28,669 nucleotides of DNA from Sperchopsis tessellata (Eukaryota; Arthropoda; Insecta; Coleoptera; Hydrophilidae). The stretch covers positions 1-28,669 of the forward strand of contig JAWQRN010000530.1 in NCBI GenBank assembly GCA_033557685.1, in the 5' to 3' direction. Both the position numbers and the translations under genes were made by a program. Positions 19,997 to 28,669 of this stretch are shown here, in pieces. The notes beneath the pieces are model-generated. The model was not told the DNA's origin and ran no database searches. It was given only the letters and a program-made list of their open reading frames with translations. Every line of letters starts with the position of its first letter. Position 1 is the stretch's first letter.

Positions 19997-22065
19997 TCAA
20001 TGATTACAAAAAAAATAAATAATTAGAAATCTCATACCGTTATAATATATACATACATCTTCAAATTTTTTGTACAGTAAGTCGGCTAGATAACTGATTT
20101 TTTTGTGTTACCTCTCTTAAGGTATCTGTCCCATTCATATGAAATTGTTGGCAATGATTCTTCATCTTTTAGCCATAGTAAACCCTGTTAAATGATCGGT
20201 TTAAAGTTCCTTAACATTAGAACAAACATCAACTGTATGTATTGGTAATAAGTAATTGATCAATGTTGAGGTTCTGTATTTATAAAAAGTGGAAAATCTT
20301 TGTACATAAGAAATATTAGCATTTTACTAAAAAAATTATTAAATTTAAGCAAGATGAGTGAACAGATAAGTTTTCTTTCTATCAATGTTAATTTAAGGAA
20401 GAAACACATACTCATGTAACATTACTTGTAAGCCCAAACCGTTTTGGCTTAATGGATAATAACTGTCTCGCGTTGTCTAGATATATCTATTTTCTCTTTG
20501 TGTTTCCAGATACTGTTAGGTGCAACCAGTTTCGAGTATGAGCCTTATGAGCCATCTCAGTGATGCTGCTTGATGCGTCTACTTGTGTCTACACGACGGA
20601 ATTTTATTTTACTGCAGTTTAAAATATAGATGCTCTTTTTAGTAACTTGTTTAATTTTATTTTTAATTCAAGGTCCTCACGATGTATGGTAGACATAGAA
20701 AACATTTCATTGTGATGCAGAAATGAAGATGGAGAACTGCCCACTTTAGAACTTTTTGTTTGTTATATCTATTTGGCAGTTTTTATCTAGTCCAAAACAT
20801 TTATCCAAAAATTTCCCACCACTATTTTTTTCAATTCGGTTATATAAATTGTAGTTGTAATAATGATCATAAATTATATTAGCTAATGCACTAATACGAA
20901 TATATTCAATTATAAGTTAGTAATTTAATGAAAAACAATTTCAAACATGGCCAAAATATTGTATTTGCACGGAATTAGTAGAGTACATTTTGGCTGCATA
21001 ATTGAAATATGAACTCAATGACACCTACTTACTATGAACAGTTATAAGAATTTTGTATGGTAGTAGAACTTCTTAAAACGAAATTCTAATATAATTATTG
21101 TGTTCCGTAGCTGCTAATATTTAAGATGAAATGTCAAATATTTGTACACTTCTCTGGCACAATTTTTCAGTCTACACTTGTTACTTGAAGTGAATGTACT
21201 GTTTTAATTTTAGAATAGATAGATGCAATTCTATTAACACATGCAGGTCGTACAGTTGTTCCAGAGAAAGAAACAAATTTATATGTGTATTTTGTTTTAG
21301 TTTCAAAGATGCCTTATCTAATATTGAAATTCGTCACGGTCATTTAGTTACTTAAAATAAGATAATTTCAGAAAATTGGTTCAGTCTAGATGTGCTTTAA
21401 TTTAAATTTGGAAGCAGTAGCACACCTTGTAGTTTTATAATGCTACATGATAAGGGAAGAAGCATTGATGTTGGAATAAAATGTTTTTCATGAAAGCTCA
21501 AATGACATTCATTAATTGTTGTTAACTTAGTTTTTCAAATAAATAATTTAAATACCAAAGTCTTAACACATAATGTATATTAAAAAACTAATCATCTGAA
21601 TTAAATATATGCTATTACCTCACATGATAATCTATGTATCAACTATATATTATTAATATGTATATGTATTAATACTATTAAATTTAGTATAATTTGCAGA
21701 ATATTGTTATTGGGAATAAGCAGATAAGTCCTGCTTCGTTATTTATGTTATCGTCTACAGAAAACCATGAATAGTGTAAGGTGGAGTTCTTCACCTTTTC
21801 CTATACTGTGACTTTTTATCTAAAATACAAATTATGCATGAATACACAACCTTTCTTCAGAATACCTTCTATATTCGATAAATCAAACTGTCTATGTGCA
21901 ACATCTCAGAGCAGGAGAATGCTATCAAAAATTCCATGATATCTTGATGACTAATCTTTACAAGACATTTCCTATAAAATCGAAAATAAAGAACAAAAAA
22001 AGAATTTCAAACAAATACCGAACATAAGAATTGAAAAAAAATGGAAAATCAACTAGAGGCAATCT
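19997..22065 (+). other. hfp intron 2, middle part
   Basis: This is AT-rich intron sequence with no supported exon. Acceptor-like pyrimidine tracts ending in CAG occur (for example before 20512), but the DNA after them does not stay open in the hfp phase for a useful distance. No repeats with definable ends were found. Confidence 0.5.
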
Positions 22066-23810
22066 ATGTTTAAAACAACACATAATCACAGTTTCATGCA
22101 TAAATACAAAGAAATGGAAGAGAAATTTTCTAAGAAAATAAACATTGAGAAAAGGAAACAAAGTCTCCAAACAGCAGAAAATAAACAAAGCACGACATGG
22201 AAAATAATAAGACATCTTACTGGCTGGAAAGGAAGAAAAACCCTTGAAATTCAAACTACGGGCGGATGACTTCAATAACTATTTTAGAGACATGGGACTT
22301 TTTAACGGGAAACATTGAAAACAATCCGAAACCCTTGGATTTAATGACTTCAACAAACAACTGCTACATTCTTCGTGACATATACAATTCCATATGAGGT
22401 TGAAAGGATAATAAAATCTCTAAAGAGGAAACCATCTAAAGATATATACAAATTCCTGAAAGATATACAAGAAAATATATCAATTCCCCTAGCTTATGTG
22501 ATAAAGCAGTGGATGATTTCCAACCTTATTGAAGAAATCTAGAGTAGTACCAGTATACGGAAAAGGAAATTTGGCAAATTGCCATAACTATAGATCAATA
22601 TTGATTCTGCCGGTGATTTCAAAAATATACGAGACAATTTAAAAAAATAGAATTGTGGTATTTTTAGAAAAGCATGAGGTACTTACTTCAGATCACATTG
22701 CCTACTGTCAACGGATATCCCAAAAAAATATATACTCAGATAAGTTTCTGCGATCTGAGTAGAGCTATTGACTCGGTAGAGCACAAAATATTGCTTGGTA
22801 AATTGTAGAGGTTGAGTTTTAAAGGTAAAATTCACTTCATACTGAAATCCTACCTGTCATATAGGAAACAGACAGTTTTTTGGCAAAACCAAACATCGCA
22901 GGAAATTACAGCTGAGAGGTGTACCTCAGGGATCAGTCCTTGGACCAATATTCTTCTTGATCTACATTAATGATTTGGTAGAAAATGTCTCTTTGCTGAC
23001 GAATCGACTTTTACGAACTGAAATATGGATATTGAAGAACCTCAAGTGACCACACAGGAATACCTAAAACAAGCGAAAAAATGGTTTGACATAAATAAGC
23101 TGCAACTAAATTTGGACAAAACGGACTTTAACTTTATATACTAAAAGAAATGACAATGTAAGATTAAAAAATGTTAAATTTCTTAGAATATATATTTCAG
23201 AAACATTGAGCTGGTCCTACCATATATCTAAAATGAGAAAGAAGTTGAATACATCTATTTCATAAGAATAATAGCACAAAATGAAGGTACTGAGACGGCA
23301 AGGATAACTTACCACAATAATTTCCATAGCGTTGCGATGTATGGCATTCTCATATGATGCAGATGTCATCTTCAAGTTGCAGAAGCGGGTAGTCAGGGCA
23401 GTATTCAGAAAATATCAAAATGATTCCTGCATAACACTCTTTAAGGTAGAAGGAATTTTAACAATACCAAGCACCTTCTTACTTACCTGCTTACTGTATG
23501 TCCACCGAAATGGAAATAACCATAAAACAAATGCTGTTTTCCACACATAGTACATCATACACAAAATTAATATAGCGTTGCCGCACAACCGAATAACAAA
23601 AGCCCAGTCCCTGATCAGTCATGTTTATTTTAAACTATATAACAGTCTACCATAAGAACAAGAAGACTCAATGAAACGAATTTCAAAACAGTGGTGAGGG
23701 AAGCCTTTTACAGCGTATTGGAGGTTAACACTAGAAAGACATGTAAATGTATACATGCTGTGTGTATAACAATGACAACAGTGAAATATTTATGACATGA
23801 ATAAACTTTA
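22066..23810 (+). mobile_element. Decayed LINE, copy 2
   Basis: It has the same architecture and wording as the element at 440-2590 but starts in the linker (HKYKEMEEKFSKKINIEKRK, TWKIIRHLTGWKGRK). RT follows in broken frames: NYRSILILPVISKIYE, FCDLSRAIDSVEHKILL, LRGVPQGSVLGPIFFLIYIN, KCLFADESTFTN, KKWFDINKLQLNLDKTDF. The C-terminal part reads YDADVIFKLQKRVVRAVF near 23353-23410. In the catalytic box the second aspartate is glutamate (FADE). The endonuclease is missing, as expected for 5' truncation. The copy ends near ATGAATAAAC at about 23797. It lies in sense orientation within hfp intron 2. Confidence 0.85.
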
Positions 23811-23819
23811 CTTAACTTT

Positions 23820-25940
23820 TTAAAATTGAATAGTAATTATATTGGTAGAAATGAGCTTATCGTAACATTCAAACGATTTTATGGCGTACTGGTTTTATAA
23901 CCAATAGGTGCTTTAAAGATATTTTGTATGGTGTGTATTTTGGATTTTGAATAAAGGGTTGCAGTATAAGAACATAGTTTTGCATTTCTATTAAATTATG
24001 TATCCTGATACAAGGAAAACAACAAAAAAATATTATTGGACATCTTAATAATTATTAACAAACTAAAAATTTCAAAGATCTGATGTTGGATATTGATATG
24101 TTAGTAAAATACTATTATTTATTAGACAGCTGTATTGTCGTACTTAATTTATGCATAGAATTTCAGTTTTGAAGTATCTTTATAAAAATCAGTACACAAG
24201 TGAATCAAACATAAGCGCACTACTGATAGATTTTCAATTATAACTTTGTGATCTACAGTCTTTGGACAAAAAAAAATAAATAATATTTTCGAAAGTGAAA
24301 ATTTTATCTTATAATGTTGCACCAACCTCAAAATTTAATTTTTGTATTTGTATTTTGTATTTATTAAAAAATTTTATTTTTATTTTGTTCGTAATTTTTC
24401 CGGGTAAATCCATAATGACTGGTGTTAAATTTTATTTATAAAATATTTCGAAGTAATAATATGAATTTAAGTCCAAATATATGAATGAAGCAAATGTCAC
24501 TGAAGTATATGGATAAGAATTAATTCTGGAATATGATTGTTAAGATACAAGACTAGGATTAATCATCATAGATATCAGTTCAGTAGTTCAAGTATGAATA
24601 TTGTTTGAATTATACAGATTCATTGTAATACATTAACTCAATAAATGAATACTCTTGTGGTAAGAACACTAGTCTGAAGTTAACTTTTTTTTTTGAAGTA
24701 CCTTCCTTAGGAGGTATAACAATCACTGCATGAACAAATACTTCTGGTGCATCACATTGGAACCAATTTCTACTAATCAGTGGCTATTGTACACGAGCTG
24801 ATTTCTGCAAACCAGAAGTTTCCATGAAATTTTTAATTGTAAAATCAAGTTTTACCTCAAAAACTTGAACAAATGCAGTTTTTTTTTTTACACCAAAACT
24901 GAAGGATATAAGAAAATAAAACAAAAAAGAATCTGATATTTTCTTGGTCATTTTTCTGTTTAAAACTCTAATATGAAGTAGTTAACAGACCAGTTTGGTT
25001 ATTGCATTAGCCGCAATACATCATCTAAAAGTGATACTATCACGTTGAGACTTTTTGAGCGTTCTCTTGACAAAGTAGCTTTAAGATTTTATACTGCTAT
25101 CCAGTCTTAAAATTGCTGTTGAAACAATATTGATCAGAGTTGGTCTTTGATAAGGTGATAAGGAAATTTTTATTAAATGTATGTTTCAAAAAAACTCTTG
25201 GATTGACAAATTTTAATGTTTATGAATATTTTTTCAATATTTAGCATAAGAAATTGATAAGATCAGTTGGTGCAACAGATTTTCTAAAATGCTAACTGTA
25301 ATTATAACTTCTCCAACAACAGTACTCACAGCTTTACATTTATTTAATATTAATCATAATTAAAATGATTTGTTTATCTTTTTAAATAAATTTTCAAACA
25401 AGAAATAATATATTCATTCAATTTATTTCAAATTTGTATTTATAATAATCTGATATTAATTTTTTTTATATTTATTACTGCAAAATAAACTGAAAATTAT
25501 ATTAAAGTTACCACATGTGTAATATCTTTAAATTAAGTTTAAAAGTTACAGATGGAATTACAAGTATACATCTAAATGTATATTTTACTTAAAAGCTATA
25601 AATGTATTAAAGCAATATAAGTACAGGTAAAACTAGTTTAACGTGGTGATAGTTTCCAAGAGAATGCCATGTAATGCAAAGCCGCATTGGATAGTGTTAG
25701 AAAAGGATTACTAATGATATACGGATAAAGTATGTTTGAAGTAATTTGCATTAATCTGTGATACTTAAGTGCTGCCCATTGTTAGTTGAAGTTCTACTGG
25801 TAAGCAATCAAACTGCCATAAGTGAGAAACAAATATCTTTAGGTTGCCGAATGGATCCAAAAGACTATGATCATAAACCGTGTTATAAAAGTATCATGTT
25901 AGACGAGAATTACCTGTACTTGGATACAAATGGGCCTCTC
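23820..25940 (+). other. hfp intron 2, late part
   Basis: This is AT-rich intron with no supported hfp exon. On the minus strand at 24951-24610 a frame stays open for 113 codons with a single stop and reads protein-like in its second half; this is treated as an observation, not a gene. The plus-strand open frame at 25758-25979 ends in a TA/CA microsatellite and shows no motif. Confidence 0.45.
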
Positions 25941-25975
25941 TATATATATATATATATATACACTCACACACACAT
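25941..25975. repeat. (TA)10 followed by CA-rich microsatellite
   Basis: Ten TA units (25941-25960) run into CACTCACACACACA. It is a compound simple repeat in hfp intron 2. Confidence 0.9.
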
Positions 25976-26111
25976 TTAGTTAATTTTTATTATTATAATT
26001 TTGAAACAATATATTTAGGAAAATGTAGGTGGACTTTTTGGACGAGTATCATGAGCATATGCATTTCTTTTATTTTGTTAAATCACACACCATTTTTTTT
26101 TTTGATTTCAG

Positions 26112-26362
26112 ATGTCCCCTGGTGTCTTGTTTTTGTTTTAATGTGTCTTTTGTTTGATAGTTTGTACATGAGTATGAAGTTTGGATTTTACAAATCTAAT
26201 TTATTTATATCGGTAAAGAAATTTATGAATGTTTTTCAGTCATACTTTTGTGATCCAATCAAAAAATATTATAATAGTTTCCAAGATATGTTTGATATTT
26301 GTAAAACATATCAAAATTTCAACAATAGTTTGCTGGTTAATTTGGGATTGAAGAAACAGTAA
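26112..26362 (+). other. Possible alternative terminal exon of hfp
   Basis: A strong polypyrimidine tract and acceptor (T-run then GATTTCAG) end at 26111. If exon 2, which leaves one base G, were spliced here, the frame would continue for about 82 codons to TAA at 26360. It would encode a hydrophobic stretch (CLVFVLMCLLFDSLYM) and then a charged, aromatic tail ending LLVNLGLKKQ. AATAAA signals follow at 26575 and 26614. The product would be a truncated protein without RRMs. Codons are AT-biased like the intron and there is no known homologue, so chance is quite possible. A nested single-exon gene starting at ATG 26051 is another reading. Confidence 0.2.
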
Positions 26363-27003
26363 ATTTATTTTACTTTGATACAAGCATCATCTAGTAAAGT
26401 TTGTAACAGAAATATTTTCAATAACAGATTATGTTTACACTTTTCCAAAAATTATAAGTTACTTTTCAATGGAATTCTTATATTTGATAAAATGACCCGA
26501 TAGAGAACCCATTAAACTGAGTAGAAAAATTTACATGTAGGAAAACTAATACAGCCATATGTTAAATTTAACAGAATAAATGTTTTGTGAAAGTTAGAGT
26601 GAAGTATTGTGTTAATAAATTATGTGTACCATATAGGTTGAATGAAATTGAATGGAGAACACAATTTCCATTGTCTGACAAATATTATCTCTAATAATAC
26701 TAATTCGGAGAGGCATGAAAGAGAGTATATGCACATACAAATATAACAATAATGTTGAACAAGTTGCATATTATTTACAAAATTATGTTACTACTTGAAT
26801 TTTTTGAATTATGGTCTTATGAACTATAATATTCAAAATATATACGTTTAGGGCATTCGAAATTGTATATGTTTAATTTCCATAAAATTCATAGTTTTGA
26901 AATTTTTTAAAACTAAAAAGGAAAAACTCAAAAGTATGACTGAATTTGCAACTTCTGTCATTTGTTTTCTGAAATAGTTGCTTTACATGTAATTTTGTTG
27001 TAG

Positions 27004-27063
27004 ATGCTACTGATGGAATCGCTAATTTCTATAATATTGTCCAGACCGGAGAAGTTATTCCAG
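27004..27063 (+). CDS. hfp: PUF60/half pint, coding exon 3
   Basis: The 60-base exon sits between the acceptor TTTTGTTGTAG and the donor CCAG|GTAAAT. Using the G left by exon 2 it encodes DATDGIANFYNIVQTGEVIP and passes one base on. The length is a multiple of three, so skipping it would keep the frame; alternative inclusion of a small N-terminal exon is known for mammalian PUF60, though whether this exon corresponds is not shown. The next intron is only 85 bases, a large contrast with the 9.7-kb intron before it. Confidence 0.85.
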
Positions 27064-27148
27064 GTAAATATTTGTTTTTGATTAGAGTTTTATTTTAAGT
27101 TAATATAAGTGTTCAAATTTAAATATTTCAAATGATTCTTTATTCTAG

Positions 27149-27309
27149 GTCCTGGAGCTAGAAGCAATACTATAGCGGGTATTTTAGGTGGTGCCTTACC
27201 TAAGCTTTCATCTGATCAGAGCGATTCCGTGAACAAGGCTAAAAAATATGCGATGGAGCAAAGCATAAAGATGGTTTTGATGAAACAGACATTAGCTCAC
27301 CAACAGCAG
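27149..27309 (+). CDS. hfp: PUF60/half pint, coding exon 4 (diagnostic segment)
   Basis: The exon runs from the acceptor TTTATTCTAG to the donor CAGCAG|GTATTA, 161 bases, ending in phase 0. It encodes [20 protein letters not shown], then [20 protein letters not shown] and [14 protein letters not shown]. The run [24 protein letters not shown] is the hallmark helix just before the first RRM in PUF60/half pint of insects and vertebrates, and it is the main basis for naming the gene. The four exons together give 122 residues of the N-terminal region. The two RRMs and the C-terminal U2AF-homology motif should follow to the right of the window. Confidence 0.95.
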
Positions 27310-28669
27310 GTATTACATTTCTAAATGACTAAAAAATGGTGGATTTTTATTATAATTGAGATTATCATGTAGTTTTTTCATATTTATGGATTTAACAGTT
27401 TTGTGTTCTGTACCATAGTCACTCAGATAAGCACCAAATGCCAAGCTCGTCAATATTTTTTAAAATAACCTTAGAAAAATTGACCAAATGTAGATGGTGC
27501 ACTATTGCATATCTTAAAGTAAAATTTATGTTTTGGAAATTAGAAAACTACTTTATTTTACAGTTGTAATAAAGTGGTTACATACGTGACTATTCCAGTG
27601 ATTTAAAATATATTTCTTGCTATTATTATCTAGAGAGTTATTATGGAAAAGCACCTCTGCATAAAACGCTTTTCTTTGCCTAGTTGAAATATTTAGAATT
27701 TATATACCTGAAGCAATAAACATGTCTGCATAACTGTCTACCTATCAAATACTACATAAAAGTTCCACAATAGCATTGCTTACAAACCAATGCATCAATT
27801 TTATAATCTTCTATATAACTTTTGTCCGGAGACCATCTGTGTCGCACCAAATCAGAGCAATGAATAATATAGGCATTGCTGTATCTCTCACCTTCTACAA
27901 CAAGTTTTCCTTAAGGCCAACTTTGCTTATATACGCTTGGCACTTGTATATCAGTGATACCATGTAATTTGATAAATAACTATATAACTACCTTTTAATT
28001 ATTTGCAATAAATATTTGAATAAATTATTTGCCCACTACGGGCGATATTTTTGAGGATATGCCCATATTATAAAGAAATATTTGAAAAATTTAATATGAA
28101 TCCACTATTTTTAAACATATATTTCAATTGTAAGATCTAAAGCTTTTGATTTATTTAATCGTGTTTAATTTTTCTCTTCTCTGAATTAATCTTCCTTTCA
28201 TTATTATTAGTATTTTAATATTATAACTTTGTTACAAATATTTTAACTAATATCATGTCCTATGACCCATATCATGGTCATGACCCAAGAAGCGAATAGG
28301 TTAGCATCAATTATAACTTAATGTCTACAAAACGTTAGGATAGTTCACTTGAAAAGTATGGTGCCAAATTTAATTTATCATTAAAATATAGTAATGATAT
28401 TTAGTGTACTATGGATTATTTTAATAATATTGCTTATGCTTTATGATATTACTTATTGTTCTATATGGGATAACCAAAAATACATATTATTTTTTAAGAA
28501 ATTTCAAAATTACATAAAGTTATAAGGAAAGTTTAGTTGTTATTAAATTTAATAGACTTCCAAGGTTATTATCTGTATGAAAGTTGTGTCCGGGTGGAAA
28601 CCGTGTAGAGGCTCTGACAAGTGCCGAAGTTTCGTCTACTGTTGCAAGGGACATTTTCAAGGCGAGTGA
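27310..28669 (+). other. hfp intron 4, partial
   Basis: The donor is GTATTA. The rest is AT-rich with no exon recognised. The last 80 or so bases (from about 28588) change abruptly to balanced composition and contain GCCGAAGTTTCGTCTACTG, which resembles the GACGTTTCGTC-type words common in repeat elements, so another insertion probably begins at the window edge. Confidence 0.5.

Noticed and set aside
20512..20537. Possible micro-exon of hfp after the tract ending TGTGTTTCCAG with a GTATGAG donor
   Set aside because: The 26-base length would break the frame into exon 3 and there is no similarity to PUF60; such short acceptor-donor pairs are expected by chance in a long intron.

Overview
The window looks like insect nuclear DNA. 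It is AT-rich, has no operon-like coding, and carries spliced genes with GT..AG introns and animal retroelements. Two conserved host genes can be recognised from exon-level translations. On the minus strand near 4 kb are the last two coding exons of ZCCHC10, a zinc-knuckle protein with a serine-rich tail. On the plus strand from about 14.9 kb onward are the first four coding exons of the poly(U)-binding splicing factor PUF60 (insect name half pint, hfp). The hfp gene runs off the right edge, so its RRM-coding exons lie outside. The two genes point away from each other. The 5' exon(s) of ZCCHC10 were not found and should lie somewhere between 4.4 and 14.8 kb.

Layout. 1-430: nothing assigned. 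About 440-2590: a decayed LINE (endonuclease tail, then reverse transcriptase). 2600-3900: AT-rich with no assignment. 3909-4397: ZCCHC10 exons and poly(A) signal. 5340-6300: a decayed minus-strand coding trace I cannot name. 6497-7788: a small stack made of a Ty1/copia remnant, a broken mariner transposase and two LTR-like direct repeats. 7793-11320: a decayed minus-strand Ty3/gypsy element in which gag coiled coil, zinc knuckle, protease, RT, RNase H and integrase can all be traced. 12733-12976: a probable solo LTR. 13626-13820: an RT scrap. 14351-14394: (TA)22. About 14640-14886: hfp 5' region. Then hfp exon 1, a 2.3-kb intron 1, exon 2, a 9.7-kb intron 2, exon 3, an 85-bp intron 3, exon 4, and the start of intron 4.

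Intron 2 of hfp holds a long LTR-like element (18339 to about 19950) with internal tandem repeats and a following primer-binding-site-like motif. It also holds a second copy of the same kind of LINE (22066 to about 23810), and an open reading frame at 26112-26362 that would splice in frame to exon 2 as an alternative last exon.

No operon logic applies. The host genes are a splicing factor and a small nuclear-type zinc-knuckle protein, and the rest is a layered record of dead transposons. I found no tRNA or rRNA gene, no CRISPR array, and no clear candidate for a new functional system. The points most worth checking are the unnamed coding trace at 5.3-6.3 kb, the possible alternative terminal exon of hfp, and the long LTR inside its intron.
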